NCBI GenBank assembly: GCA_030679955.1 | Contig: JAUXSF010000030.1 | Location: 62,001 to 126,000, forward strand | DNA from: Chlamydiales bacterium | GTDB lineage: Bacteria > Chlamydiota > Chlamydiia > Chlamydiales > JAJFMA01 | Reading direction: 5' to 3' | DNA length: 64,000 nt | Part shown: positions 26,395-35,354 of the stretch, in pieces | Layout: every line of letters begins with the position of its first letter | Position numbering within the stretch: the first letter of the stretch is position 1 | Made by a program: the position numbers and the translations under genes | Notes under the pieces: model-generated | The model's input: only the letters and a program-made list of their open reading frames with translations | Told to the model about the DNA's origin: nothing | Databases searched by the model: none

Positions 26395-26865
26395 ATGAAT
26401 GTAGATCATAATTATAGTTTTGATGCTTTGTTAGCAGTGGCAAATGAAGAGTACAGGTTTGAGATACAGCAAGAATCTGAGCGAATTGCCCCTGAAATGC
26501 CTGTGCATTTTCACACATGTGTTCATCAGCACACTCATGCTGTTTTTCTTAATGTAAGCGTGCAAGAGCTTGCTTCGGGTATAGTTTTACCGATACACAA
26601 GAAAATCCCCAGGGCAAGGGGTCGGGTGGATCTGCCACAAGCTGCGCAATATTTAAAGACGGCGATTGAGCAGAATCCGCAGGCCCCCAGAGGGGTGGTT
26701 CGTAAAGCGTTTGCAGCCCTTGCTGGAAGAGAAACGCGTCAGGTTTTAAGGTACATTGAAGCTTTGAGAAAAGAAGAGTGGGCTAACGTGAACATAGGTG
26801 ACACTACTGTGGCCAATATTGTTGCGGCATATGATAGAACGGTTCCGGGCAGCAATAAACAGTAA
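26395..26865 (+). CDS. Hypothetical protein with a His/Cys cluster
   Basis: I do not recognise this 156-residue protein. It is mostly hydrophilic with no signal peptide or membrane segment. Residues 38-50 hold a striking cluster of histidines and a cysteine (PVHFHTCVHQHTHAV), which could bind a metal. The C-terminal half is helical (FAALAGRETRQVLRYIEALRK). The region before it is AT-rich, without a strong ribosome site, so the start is uncertain. It converges with the UbiB-like gene 10 bp downstream. Confidence 0.6.
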   Translation: MNVDHNYSFDALLAVANEEYRFEIQQESERIAPEMPVHFHTCVHQHTHAVFLNVSVQELASGIVLPIHKKIPRARGRVDLPQAAQYLKTAIEQNPQAPRGVVRKAFAALAGRETRQVLRYIEALRKEEWANVNIGDTTVANIVAAYDRTVPGSNKQ

Positions 26866-26875
26866 TGAAAGCCTG

Positions 26876-28513
26876 CTAGTTTTTTTTGTTGTCTCCCCAG
26901 AGATGGAAAAAGACGAGCAGGCCTGTTCCTACCGCTGCTAATACTAAGAAGATGTAGGCCAGATTAGGACCCACAAGAGCATCTTGGTTGTGGTTGCTCA
27001 TCAGAATGGCCACGCTAACGAATAGCGCAGCGACGACAACTCCTGCCGCTATTCTGTTGGCGACCTTTTCTAGGCCTGTTAAGAATCTATCTGTTTCTGG
27101 CAGTTCGACTTGTAGCTTCATCTCATTTCGCGAAAGCCAATCTAAAATCGTTTTAAGTTGTGCTGGTGCCGCCTTAAATAGTTCACCCGATTCGATGACG
27201 GTTCTCGATATTGTAGAGAGACTAAAATCCTGTCTTAAGCGTTGTTCGATAAGTCTGGCAGTATGTTGTTGGATGATGTCGCTAGATTTTATGTGTGGGG
27301 ATAGTGCTACGATCACTTGGTCTAGACTAAGCATCATTTTACCGACAGTTGTCAACTGCGAGGGTACCTCTAGGCCGGCGTTCGCGGCGATTTGTGCGAT
27401 GTTCAGCACGACTCTACCCATGGGAACGTCGCTTAATGAGACATCATAGTATTCAATTACTAGATCTGAGATTTGTTCCCTCAGTGCGTAATGATCGAAG
27501 TCTTTCAGGGGGCGTCCCATCTTCACTAGAATATCAGCGGTGTCTTCTCCTTGGCCTTCACTAATGGCGAATAGAAGCTGCAGAAGTAGTCCTTGCATGC
27601 GTGGAGGAATACGTCCGACCATGCCCAGATCTAAAATGATAAGCTTTTGTTCCCCGAGGTAGATATTGCCGGGATGCGGATCGGTGTGAAAGAATCCATC
27701 GACAGCTACCTGCTTGAGGTATGCTTTTAGTAGGGATTCAGCGAGATGTTCAACATCACGTTCCATCGTTACGACAGGACTTAGCTTGGTAATTTTTGTT
27801 CCTTGCATGTACTGCATGGTCAGAACGCGACGCGAGGTGTAGTCGGGAATGGGAGAGGGAACTTCTATATCTGTAAATTCCGTCAGGTTCTTTTTTAGCA
27901 CGACAAGGTTTCGTGCTTCGCGTTTGAAGTCGAGTTCGTTCAGGAGGTTGGTTCTGAGATGTTTGAAGCTGCGCACAAGGCTGTAGCGCTTTGCCCACTC
28001 GGTGTTTTTTTCCAGAAGAGTGACGATGGTTTCAAGGATTTCCAGATCTTGCTGGATGTTTTCTTCAATATTGGGGCGTTGGACTTTAACGGCGACCTCA
28101 GTTCCACTGTGAAGAACAGCTCGGTGCACCTGTGATAGAGAGGCGGCAGCGACTGGCTTGGGATCGAACTCCTCGAAAGCTGTTTTTAACTTGATACCTA
28201 GCTCGGATTCGATGATTTTTTCCGCTTCTTCAAAGGGAAACGGGTCGGCCTTATCTTGCAATTTTTCTAGCTCCTCGAGGTATTCAACTGGTAGTGCATT
28301 GGTTTGTGAGCTTAGTAATTGTCCCAATTTGACGAATGTGGGGCCAAGGCGTTGCAGTTCTTGCCCCAAGTCTTTGATCGAGGCTTGTTCACTTGGATTT
28401 TCGGGTCTCTCAACTTGAAATTCTGAAGAAAGGTTAGCTACAATATCAGACCTACCAAACTTCACTAAAAAAGTGGCGATATCAGCATAACGTTTAAGTT
28501 TTGAGGCGATCAT
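26876..28513 (-). CDS. UbiB/AarF (ABC1/ADCK) family atypical kinase
   Basis: UbiB-type proteins are membrane-linked atypical ATPase/kinases needed for isoprenoid-quinone or lipid metabolism. The hallmark KxGQ motif is present in LGPTFVKLGQLLSSQ, followed by AAASLSQVHRAVL (the A-rich loop), VAVKVQRP (ATP Lys), the catalytic DGFFHTDPHPGNIYL and metal-binding LIILDLGMVGR. Two membrane segments close the protein. This genome makes menaquinone by the futalosine route, so the role may lie there. I prefer ATG 28513 (545 residues, typical MIASKLKRYADI start); GTG 28555 is in frame but lies inside a perfect palindrome. Confidence 0.88.
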   Translation of the reverse strand: MIASKLKRYADIATFLVKFGRSDIVANLSSEFQVERPENPSEQASIKDLGQELQRLGPTFVKLGQLLSSQTNALPVEYLEELEKLQDKADPFPFEEAEKIIESELGIKLKTAFEEFDPKPVAAASLSQVHRAVLHSGTEVAVKVQRPNIEENIQQDLEILETIVTLLEKNTEWAKRYSLVRSFKHLRTNLLNELDFKREARNLVVLKKNLTEFTDIEVPSPIPDYTSRRVLTMQYMQGTKITKLSPVVTMERDVEHLAESLLKAYLKQVAVDGFFHTDPHPGNIYLGEQKLIILDLGMVGRIPPRMQGLLLQLLFAISEGQGEDTADILVKMGRPLKDFDHYALREQISDLVIEYYDVSLSDVPMGRVVLNIAQIAANAGLEVPSQLTTVGKMMLSLDQVIVALSPHIKSSDIIQQHTARLIEQRLRQDFSLSTISRTVIESGELFKAAPAQLKTILDWLSRNEMKLQVELPETDRFLTGLEKVANRIAAGVVVAALFVSVAILMSNHNQDALVGPNLAYIFLVLAAVGTGLLVFFHLWGDNKKN

Positions 28514-28550
28514 AGACAAGCCTACGAAAGGAAGTGAATAAATCTTAGAC

Positions 28551-28580
28551 AGCACCTAGAAGCTTAAGCTTCTAGGTGCT
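28551..28580. repeat. Perfect 30-bp palindrome between DUF3309 and ubiB-like genes
   Basis: agcacctagaagctt is followed at once by its exact complement, so the whole 30 bp is self-complementary with no loop. It lies just after the DUF3309 stop codon and before the ubiB-like start, on the shared minus-strand transcript. It may be an attenuator or terminator (no clear T-tract), or a protein-binding site. Confidence 0.7.
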
Positions 28581-28590
28581 TCGGAACCTA

Positions 28591-28785
28591 CTATCCCACC
28601 GGTACAACAGGACCAGCCGTAGTTGGGAATATCACTACGGTTCCTGACAGGGCTAGGATTAGTAGGATGAGCAGTAGCACGGCGAGAATAGCAGCAGGTT
28701 GATAACCCCACCCACGGCTATAAGGCCATGCAGGGACCGCGCCGAGTAAGAGCACGATGATAATTATCAGTAGAATAAGGCCCAT
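28591..28785 (-). CDS. DUF3309-type small membrane protein
   Basis: A 64-residue protein with two hydrophobic helices separated by the strongly conserved stretch AWPYSRGWGYQP, which is diagnostic for DUF3309. The first helix is GLILLIIIIVLLLGAV, the second ILAVLLLILLILAL. AAGGAG stands 9 bp before ATG 28785, which fixes the start; the open frame reaches up to 28851. Function of the family is unknown. Compared with the usual family, a Pro/Val-rich tail of about 17 residues is added. Confidence 0.85.
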   Translation of the reverse strand: MGLILLIIIIVLLLGAVPAWPYSRGWGYQPAAILAVLLLILLILALSGTVVIFPTTAGPVVPVG

Positions 28786-28906
28786 ATTCTTCGCTCCTTG
28801 CAAAGAGTTTGCTTCAATTCCATCTGTAACCGATTCAACAGCGCTATGCAAAGTAATTTACTAGCGATTGATTGCTAGACAGTTAGCGGCCTTTCCTTAC
28901 TTGCCA

Positions 28907-29308
28907 TTAGTTGCCTTTTGCTCTGATGGCGGCATTGATGATTGCCCCTGGCAACTCTTTCAAAAATTGGTCTGTCTTTTTAAAACCGGCCTCGGCCCCA
29001 GCCCCAAAGCCACCTATTGCGCTATTCGTTCCGAAAGTACAGGTAAGCCAATTATTAGTTTTGGGTCCCGCGGGCTCTGATGGTCCGCCCTTCAACCCTT
29101 CCAGTCCACCTTTTACTCCTCCTACGACGCCTGCTCCCAATCCAATTGTTGCGGCGGCAATGTTTTTGGGAATGCTCACCAGACCTTTCAAAAGCGAGCC
29201 AGCGCTAAACTTGGACTTTTCTTTGGGAGCTGCTCCGCTGATGGAATCAGCATTTGTAAGCGGCTGCGAAAAGTGGACCGAATTGGATCCGGATGCACTG
29301 TCTACCAT
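28907..29308 (-). CDS. Glycine-rich hypothetical protein, possible secreted partner of the TPR gene
   Basis: Not recognised. The 133-residue product has a Ser-rich, polar N-terminus (MVDSASGSNSVHFSQ), a small-residue-rich hydrophobic stretch with many Gly (TIGLGAGVVGGVKGG) and a helical end. This composition resembles small type III secretion substrates or translocator fragments more than an enzyme. It starts 7 bp after the TPR chaperone-like gene, so the two are almost certainly one operon. Cognate chaperone and cargo is an inference from this pairing only. Confidence 0.6.
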   Translation of the reverse strand: MVDSASGSNSVHFSQPLTNADSISGAAPKEKSKFSAGSLLKGLVSIPKNIAAATIGLGAGVVGGVKGGLEGLKGGPSEPAGPKTNNWLTCTFGTNSAIGGFGAGAEAGFKKTDQFLKELPGAIINAAIRAKGN

Positions 29309-29315
29309 GGTACAC

Positions 29316-29975
29316 CTACTGTTTTAAACTCTCGTAAAGCTCTGACCATTCAGGCGAGAGCTGAATATTATTAAGTTTTATCAATTCTTCAGCCTGCTCG
29401 CGGGCTCTAATCATGTCATCTTCATGGCCAATTTCCTTTTCGCAGAGACCCAAGAATAGTGAGCTCTCAGGTTGCTGAGGCAATAGACGTGCGGCGGTTA
29501 GGGCGGCACGTTCCGCCAGGGGATAGCGTTCTAGTTCGTAAAGAGCCAAAGCTAGCTTGAACCACAAATCACCACTATCCTGGCGTAAAAACAGAATGGC
29601 CCCAAGATAGGGTAGTGCTGCCGCTGAATTTCCTTCACTCAATAGGTTGACAGCATAATCTTGTACTTTATCCACAAGGTCCCCATCAATGGATGCTTCA
29701 AAATCTTCAGGATGATCTTTCAGAAAGGTATATAATTGTTTACATTCTTCTTTATCACTGTGTTCCAGCGCTTTAATTCCTGAGATGTATAGTTCGAAAA
29801 ACTCATCTGTACTTAATGCGATGCTTAACGCCGATACGGCGCTGCGTCGCTTTTGAGCATTCAATGGGTCTGGGGGCATGTTTTCTAAAGGAGTGGCCAG
29901 CAGCTCCGCAAACCTGTCACAGGTACTTTTCCAAGGAGAACTGGCCTCCTCTTGATTTTCATTGCTTTCGAGCAT
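29316..29975 (-). CDS. TPR protein resembling type III secretion chaperones (SycD/LcrH type)
   Basis: The 219-residue protein is acidic at its N-terminus and carries about three TPR-like helix pairs in its second half (AALPYLGAILFLRQDSGDLW, KLALALYELERYPLAERAAL, ARLLPQQPESSLFLGLCEKE). Size, acidity and the TPR block are like class II T3SS chaperones, which hold translocators before secretion, but the match is by pattern only. AGAGG nine bases upstream selects ATG 29975; the frame is open to 30002. It precedes the Gly-rich gene by 7 bp. Confidence 0.6.
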   Translation of the reverse strand: MLESNENQEEASSPWKSTCDRFAELLATPLENMPPDPLNAQKRRSAVSALSIALSTDEFFELYISGIKALEHSDKEECKQLYTFLKDHPEDFEASIDGDLVDKVQDYAVNLLSEGNSAAALPYLGAILFLRQDSGDLWFKLALALYELERYPLAERAALTAARLLPQQPESSLFLGLCEKEIGHEDDMIRAREQAEELIKLNNIQLSPEWSELYESLKQ

Positions 29976-30368
29976 GCTAATACCTCTTATTAGTTTAAGC
30001 ATCTATCATTATATCATCTATAAAATTAATTTGAATATGTTTTCGTTATATGTAAGTAATGCCGTTAAACAAAATGGTAGGTGTCAAAATTGTGGTTTTG
30101 ATTTGTGGCTACTGGTTTTCTCAATTCGAAAAAAAAAACTCATTTTTTTTCATGGCTTAGAACGGGATGAGAGCTGCCATTGGACAAAATCGTCTATCAA
30201 TAATTTTATTTAAGGTTGACGAAAGTAGGTCGAGTAACCTACAGTCAATATTTCGATCAGGATACTAAACATTAGTTAGAACTCAACGAGGAGGAGTAAA
30301 GATCCAGAAGTAAGACGATCAGTCTTCAAAACACTAAACACATACATACAAAAGTAAAGGACGAACTT
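29976..30368. other. AT-rich intergenic region
   Basis: No convincing gene. Short frames here lack ribosome sites. It contains a long A-tract, a small hairpin (gtaggt/acctac near 30224-30242) and TTGACG nearby, which may belong to the promoter of the secreted-protein gene at 30369. Confidence 0.5.
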
Positions 30369-30875
30369 ATGAATAAATTTCTATCGACTCTAATAGCTGT
30401 AGCTCTCTCAACCGCGCTTGTTACCACTGATTCATATGCGGACAGTATAACAGACTACGTGAAAGACGTTCCTGGTATTGGACTAATAAGTGATATTGTT
30501 AAGTTCGACGGTATTGAGATCAGTAATTTTACTTTTGCTGAAAATAACAAATACATTTTTGTACATCCAGAAGAAGAGTTTGTAGCGGACATGGATTACG
30601 CGATTAATTCAGAGCTGCTGACTTCGCTTCACCTTCATCATTTCATAATTGGTTTGGCAGATGATGGACCACAAGCCTGCATTATACATAGTTTAGGTTT
30701 GGGCGATAAATCAGGCCACGCTACTGTTACGCTAAAGGCGCCTAAGAAATCTGGCGTCTATCAAGTACGTTTTTGCCATACAGAGACATTAACTGACCAA
30801 CAAGCGTTCAATGCTTGGTGGCGCGGCGACGGTCCGTCGGCTAAAACAATTGTTGGGATAGTTGTCGTAAAATAA
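30369..30875 (+). CDS. Secreted hypothetical protein
   Basis: The 168-residue product has a clear signal peptide (MNKFLSTLIAVALSTALVTT, cleavage near SYA-DS), so it is exported to the periplasm or beyond. The mature part looks like a beta-rich domain (TVTLKAPKKSGVYQVRFC), with two Cys residues (in QACIIHS and VRFCHTE) that could form a disulfide. I do not recognise the family. AAAGGAC precedes the ATG. The following methyltransferase-like gene also encodes an exported protein. Confidence 0.7.
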   Translation: MNKFLSTLIAVALSTALVTTDSYADSITDYVKDVPGIGLISDIVKFDGIEISNFTFAENNKYIFVHPEEEFVADMDYAINSELLTSLHLHHFIIGLADDGPQACIIHSLGLGDKSGHATVTLKAPKKSGVYQVRFCHTETLTDQQAFNAWWRGDGPSAKTIVGIVVVK

Positions 30876-30992
30876 CGCGGCATAAGTTCTGACATTCGGC
30901 TTGGAAGTTACGTTTATTGTAGCTTCCGAGCTTCTACAATTTCTCTCCCTAGCACTTTTCGCTAACCATCTTCGTGACAAAATAAATTCTTG

Positions 30993-31050
30993 CACCTCAA
31001 TCCGCCACTGTTGTAAAAACGTGAGATTTGGATCAAAAAATTTTGAGGTG
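30993..31050 (+). promoter_or_regulatory. Possible hairpin over the methyltransferase ribosome site
   Basis: cacctcaa (30993-31000) is the exact complement of ttgaggtg (31043-31050), which contains the ribosome-binding site of the gene starting at 31054. Pairing would mask translation initiation. Eight base pairs with a 42-nt loop is modest evidence. Confidence 0.3.
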
Positions 31051-31053
31051 TGC

Positions 31054-31770
31054 ATGATGAAGTCGTTACTTTTAACTTTTCTAGCAGTTCCTACACTACT
31101 CTTAGGCTATTTTGATGGCCCTTATGAGCAATGGAGAGAGGCACGTGTACAGGCCATAGAGGATTTTTATGGCGCGGATTTTTTTAAAGGCAAAACACTT
31201 CTAGAAGTTGGCTGCGGCTACGGAGATGTTGGCGCCCACTTTGAAAAGCTAGGTGCTATCGTTACCTGTAGCGATGCACAATCAGAATACGAAGCGATTA
31301 TTCGTGCTCGATATCCTAACGTGGATTTTAAGGCAGCTGATTTCCAGGGTCCATGGCCTTTGGATGATCATTACGATATTATCATCCACATGGGTGTGCT
31401 AAACCGCATGCATAATCCATCTTACACGATATCTCAAGCGTGTCAGCACTGTACTCATCTGATCTTGGAAGCGGACTGTATCAACTCTTTTGATCCTAAC
31501 GCCATCCAATATCGTCAGTTGGCCAATCATGATTTCAACGGCGGTTTGGGCAGCTTTGTCAGCCCAGCTTATGTCGAACGTTGCTTGAATGATTTTGGTT
31601 TTATGCGCTGGATGATTCCAGATGGTCGCTGCAATAGTGGTTACTGGTACTATGACAGTCCTTTGACGAACACTGGGTCGTACAACGTTCCTGGTTACCG
31701 TCGTATGTGGTTTTGCCAAAAGTGCAACACTAACGAGCAACCTGTCGAAGTCAGCCTCGGGCTAGACTAG
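31054..31770 (+). CDS. Class I SAM-dependent methyltransferase with N-terminal signal peptide
   Basis: The 238-residue protein starts MMKSLLLTFLAVPTLLLGYF, a signal peptide or anchor, followed by a Rossmann methyltransferase: motif I TLLEVGCGYGDVGAHFE, the acidic residue ending strand 2 in IVTCSDAQ, and motif IV-like YDIIIHMGVLNRM. The C-terminal third (CNSGYWYYDSPLT, RRMWFCQKC) is aromatic and Cys-containing. SAM is a cytosolic cofactor, so export would be unusual; the leader may only anchor the protein. GAGGTG sits 4 bp before the double ATG, fixing the start; the longer upstream frame is not supported. Substrate unknown. Confidence 0.78.
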   Translation: MMKSLLLTFLAVPTLLLGYFDGPYEQWREARVQAIEDFYGADFFKGKTLLEVGCGYGDVGAHFEKLGAIVTCSDAQSEYEAIIRARYPNVDFKAADFQGPWPLDDHYDIIIHMGVLNRMHNPSYTISQACQHCTHLILEADCINSFDPNAIQYRQLANHDFNGGLGSFVSPAYVERCLNDFGFMRWMIPDGRCNSGYWYYDSPLTNTGSYNVPGYRRMWFCQKCNTNEQPVEVSLGLD

Positions 31771-31784
31771 CCCCTAGTAATTAT

Positions 31785-31811
31785 GGTGGCGATGATTTTA
31801 TCATCGCCACC
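31785..31811 (+). terminator. Terminator-like hairpin after the methyltransferase gene
   Basis: Perfect 11-bp arms ggtggcgatga (31785-31795) and complement (31801-31811) with loop tttta, 14 bp after the stop codon. No long T-tract follows. Confidence 0.65.
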
Positions 31812-31834
31812 GTTCTGGGTCAATTCGATAAGGG

Positions 31835-31960
31835 GAATTCAACGCAGAGGCGCTAAGACGCAAGGAGGGGAATGAATATATGACCCTATCGTTGAAAGCT
31901 CAAAATCTCCTTCACTTCCTACTTTGCGACTTAGCGTCTCTGCGTCTTTGCGTTGAATTC
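31835..31960. repeat. Family A palindromic repeat, copy 6
   Basis: Outer arms gaattcaacgca (31835-31846) and complement (31949-31960); within them gcgctaagacgcaagg is answered by actttgcgacttagcgt. It lies between the convergent methyltransferase and catalase genes. Confidence 0.85.
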
Positions 31961-31980
31961 CTTGCTTCTTGCAAATCCTT

Positions 31981-34107
31981 TTATTCTTTTTCACGTATCC
32001 AGAAGCGGTGTTGAGCGATAGCCTTGGCAAACGTTGCTGGTGTACCATTAACGATGATTCCCCAAGAGGCCATATCTTTTTCAGATACTTTTTTGGCGGC
32101 ATAGCACGCCTTAAACAGCTCTATGGCATCGCCATCCAACGCGATAGCCTTGCAGTGTCTATATGCTTCATCCAAAAACGTTAGCGGTTTTGCATCAGCC
32201 AATCCATTACTGCCATCTGGAACGTAGACGGCGTCAAATAACACAGAAGATGAGGTAAGGAAGCTTTGGTCTACCTTGATGGCAGCACCATTGTTTCCTT
32301 TGATTGACCCGAGTTTTGGTGCGACAATTTTCACCACCGCTCCTTGGCTGGTTAAGTCCTTTTTCATCTTTGCTACAGCCTTCTCGTTCACACCGTCCGT
32401 TGCCAAAATAGCTACTTGTCTTGTCTTGATGGTATCCTTAACGGTATTGGCCATACTCAAGGCTTTAGATTTTTTTAGTGTCTGTTCTTTTTTGATAGGT
32501 TGACACTTCTTAGGATCAGCATCGGCACCAAAGCTATGATTGATCGGTTGTTCAAGACTCTTGGGTACGCTTAGACCAATTGCCGTTGCGACGCGGTTGG
32601 CTAGCTCTTTGTCCACCTGGCTGATTAATCCAAGCATTCTAGTTTTAATGGCATCTACCTCTACCTTTCCAAGCTCAAAGCTTAACGCATTGACGATATG
32701 ATTTTGTTCTGGTTCGGACTGACTATTATAGAACAGTCGCGCTTGGCTAAAGTGATCGAAGAAACTGGGGCTTCGTCCTCTTATCTTCTTGGCATCGATT
32801 TTCTCCATGTAGGAGGTGAACCCACCTTCCGCCATTTTTGCCTGAAATGGGCAACCGCCGGCCAAGCTATTGGGTTCGTAGGCTACTCTGCCGCGGTTAA
32901 TGGTTTGTCGCATATGCCCATCACGCTGGTTATTGTGAACAGGCGCCACAGGGCGATTGATAGGAATCTCGTGAAAATTTGAGCTGCCTAAGCGAGAGAG
33001 TTGTGTGTCTGTGTATGAAAATAGGCGACCTTGCAGCAGTGGATCATTCGTGAAGTCTATACCGGAGACTAGATGACCAGGATGAAAAGCGACCTGTTCC
33101 GTCTCTGCGAAGAAGTTGTCGGGGTTACGGTTTAGGGTCAGTTTTCCGATGGGAATCACAGGAACTAATTCTTCGGGGACTATTTTGGTTGGATCTAACA
33201 GATCAAACTCGAACTTGTGTTCATCCTTTTCAGGAATAATCTGAACACCGAACTCCCATTCTGGGAAATTACCGCTTTCGATGGCTTCCCAAAGGTCTTG
33301 GCGGTGAAAATCGGAATTTCTTCCCGAGATAATCTGAGCTTCATCCCACACCACTGAGTGAACGCCTAGTAGCGGTTTCCAATGGAATTTGACAAAGACT
33401 GCGTCACCTTTTTCGTTGATCAGGCGGAAGGTGTGGATACCGAATCCTTCCATCATGCGTAGGCTTCGGGGAATAGCTCTATCACTCATCACCCACATGA
33501 TCATGTGCATGCTCTCTGGCATCAGCGATATAAAGTCCCAGAATGTATCATGTGCGGAAGCTGCTTGGGGCATTTCATGATGAGGCTCTGGCTTCACTGC
33601 GTGGATCAGATCAGGAAACTTCATGGCATCTTGGATAAAGAAAATGGGTATATTGTTTCCTACCAGATCGAAATTTCCTTCTTCTGTGTAGAATTTTACA
33701 GCGAAGCCTCTTACGTCTCTGGCTAGGTCTGTCGAGCCTCTTGATCCGGCTACGGTGGAAAAGCGTACAAACACTGGTGTCTGCACATTGGTGTCATTGA
33801 GGAATTTGGCTTTGGTGTATTGCTTTAAAGGCTTGTATAGTTCGAAGATGCCATGTGCGGCAGAGCCACGAGCATGTACAATTCTTTCAGGGATTCTTTC
33901 ATGATCAAAATGTGTGATTTTTTCACGTAAGATAAAATCCTCTAAGAGGGTACCGCCTCTTTCACCATCTTTGAGGGAGTTTTGGTTATCATTGATGCGC
34001 ACACCGTGGTTGGTTGTCAGAAATTCTCCTGTGCTAATTTCGGTGTTAACAGCAAGGTCGGCAACTTTCTTGTTTTCCTTTGAGGACTTATCTTTTTTGG
34101 AAGCCAT
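31981..34107 (-). CDS. katE: Large-subunit (clade 2) catalase, HPII type
   Basis: Catalase dismutates hydrogen peroxide. The 708-residue product has the catalytic His in [13 protein letters not shown], the catalytic Asn in [14 protein letters not shown], and the heme-ligand Tyr in [14 protein letters not shown]. After about residue 570 comes the DJ-1/PfpI-like C-terminal domain ([19 protein letters not shown]) found only in large-subunit catalases. A Lys/Ser-rich N-terminal tail is present. AGGAG lies before the ATG. Chlamydia species lack catalase; I recall that some environmental chlamydiae have it. A protective role in a phagosome is plausible inference. Confidence 0.95.
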   Translation of the reverse strand: MASKKDKSSKENKKVADLAVNTEISTGEFLTTNHGVRINDNQNSLKDGERGGTLLEDFILREKITHFDHERIPERIVHARGSAAHGIFELYKPLKQYTKAKFLNDTNVQTPVFVRFSTVAGSRGSTDLARDVRGFAVKFYTEEGNFDLVGNNIPIFFIQDAMKFPDLIHAVKPEPHHEMPQAASAHDTFWDFISLMPESMHMIMWVMSDRAIPRSLRMMEGFGIHTFRLINEKGDAVFVKFHWKPLLGVHSVVWDEAQIISGRNSDFHRQDLWEAIESGNFPEWEFGVQIIPEKDEHKFEFDLLDPTKIVPEELVPVIPIGKLTLNRNPDNFFAETEQVAFHPGHLVSGIDFTNDPLLQGRLFSYTDTQLSRLGSSNFHEIPINRPVAPVHNNQRDGHMRQTINRGRVAYEPNSLAGGCPFQAKMAEGGFTSYMEKIDAKKIRGRSPSFFDHFSQARLFYNSQSEPEQNHIVNALSFELGKVEVDAIKTRMLGLISQVDKELANRVATAIGLSVPKSLEQPINHSFGADADPKKCQPIKKEQTLKKSKALSMANTVKDTIKTRQVAILATDGVNEKAVAKMKKDLTSQGAVVKIVAPKLGSIKGNNGAAIKVDQSFLTSSSVLFDAVYVPDGSNGLADAKPLTFLDEAYRHCKAIALDGDAIELFKACYAAKKVSEKDMASWGIIVNGTPATFAKAIAQHRFWIREKE

Positions 34108-34228
34108 GTATCTCTCCTGAAAAATTGATGCTTGAAATGCGAACCCATAGCATTTTTTTGATTTATTAAGTTAATTATTCCCTTTTCGACAACTCGTGAA
34201 ATATGGCAGACTTGCTATCCAGTTTTGC

Positions 34229-34315
34229 GGAAGGGTGGCAGAGCGGCTGAATGCGTTTGTCTCGAAAACAAATTTACGGGTGACCGTAACGGGAGTTCGA
34301 ATCTCCCCCCTTCCG
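34229..34315 (+). tRNA. tRNA-Ser (anticodon CGA)
   Basis: An 87-nt cloverleaf: acceptor GGAAGGG pairs with CCCTTCC, anticodon loop CTCGAAA gives CGA (reads UCG), a long variable arm (acgggtgaccgt) marks it as class II, and the T loop is GTTCGAATC. The discriminator is G and no CCA is encoded. Confidence 0.95.
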
Positions 34316-34359
34316 ATTTTTGCAGAAAAATTTTGTCTTTTTTTCGATATTTTTGTAGC

Positions 34360-34827
34360 ATGTTTGACATGTCTGGTTACAAAACTCACTGCTCATTCAA
34401 CGTTTTTCTAGCCTTGCCGGCATTGGTGGGCGCTCAGTTTTATATGCATAAGCCGGAGTCTGTTTATCTCGCGACTTTTGTAGGTGCATTTGTCTACACA
34501 ACGTTTTTTATGAGTCCGGATCTTGATCTGGTGCATAATATTAGGCTTCGTTCCGTGCGTGGTTTCTTTTCTGTTCCCTTTAGGGCTTATTCGAACGTTT
34601 TTTGCCATCGGGGCGTGTCACATTCGTTTTTATTTGGTTCTTTGACGCGTATTATGTGGCTTGGTGGTATCGCGTTGATGGCCTTTTTCTTGCTTTATCA
34701 AACGCTGCCATCGACCAATAGCTTTTTACATTGCTGTAAGCAGTATAAAGGGTTCTTGATATACGGATTTGCGGGGATTTGTTTGGCAGACTGGTGTCAC
34801 CTGCTTCTTGATCTAAAGCTAAGATAA
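34360..34827 (+). CDS. DUF2227-type membrane protein, putative metal-dependent phosphohydrolase-like
   Basis: The 155-residue protein has the conserved FMSPDLDLVHN, FCHRGVSHSFLFG and LADWCHLLLDL motifs, whose Asp and His residues probably bind metal in the DUF2227 family, between hydrophobic helices (VYLATFVGAFVYTTFF, ALMAFFLLYQTL). Family function is unknown. The frame is open through the tRNA gene upstream, but ATG 34360 or 34369 after the tRNA is the first sensible start. No strong ribosome site. Confidence 0.78.
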   Translation: MFDMSGYKTHCSFNVFLALPALVGAQFYMHKPESVYLATFVGAFVYTTFFMSPDLDLVHNIRLRSVRGFFSVPFRAYSNVFCHRGVSHSFLFGSLTRIMWLGGIALMAFFLLYQTLPSTNSFLHCCKQYKGFLIYGFAGICLADWCHLLLDLKLR

Positions 34828-34898
34828 AACACCCCTTTCCATCTAAAAATAGGACTTAACAGGATAGGCAGGATCGCTGCGCGGCAGGATAGGCAGGT

Positions 34899-35279
34899 AT
34901 ACGCATCAACCTAATTACGGAAAATTAGTCATAAGTACATCATTATAAATTAACTACTGATCGCATTCGCACCGTAGTATATGTGAAAGCTCTTTGCAGC
35001 TAATCGCGAAGCGATTTAAGCATGTAGCCACAGGCGTGAGCCTGTGGATAAGCAGAGTTAGAAACCAAAGCCGCGAATGCGGCGACAGCATATGTATCTC
35101 TGTCGCCGCTTCGCGGCTGCATTTTCCATTATATTCTATCCCACAGGCTCACGCCTGTGGCTACATGCTTGAATCGCTTCGCGATTAGCTGCAGAATACT
35201 CTTAAACAAACTATACATGCATAATTTATTGAATTACAGTTATTTACGACTAAATTCTCAGAATTAGGTTGATGCGTAT
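34899..35279. repeat. Family C nested palindromic element, copy 1
   Basis: Three nested inverted repeats: outer 18-bp perfect arms (atacgcatcaacctaatt, 34899-34916; complement 35262-35279), middle arms of 52 bp with one mismatch (34996-35047; 35141-35192), and a GC-rich core hairpin (agccgcgaatgcggcgaca with its near-complement near 35096-35118). Short flanking motifs aggataggcagg and gcaggatcgctgcgcggca precede it. It carries no ORF, so it looks like a non-autonomous MITE-like element. It fills most of the gene-free stretch 34828-35354. Confidence 0.85.
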
Positions 35280-35354
35280 GGGATACGCAGGATTTTTTGA
35301 ATTGCAGTTATTTACGACGATTTTTTCATAATTATCCTGATGCGTATGGGGTTG

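Noticed and set aside
29962-30213. An 83-codon plus-strand ORF upstream of the secreted-protein gene
   Set aside because: AT-rich, no ribosome site, overlaps the start of the TPR gene, composition unlike a protein.
34899-35279. Family C copy considered as an insertion sequence
   Set aside because: No transposase ORF inside and no clear target-site duplication; kept only as a repeat element.
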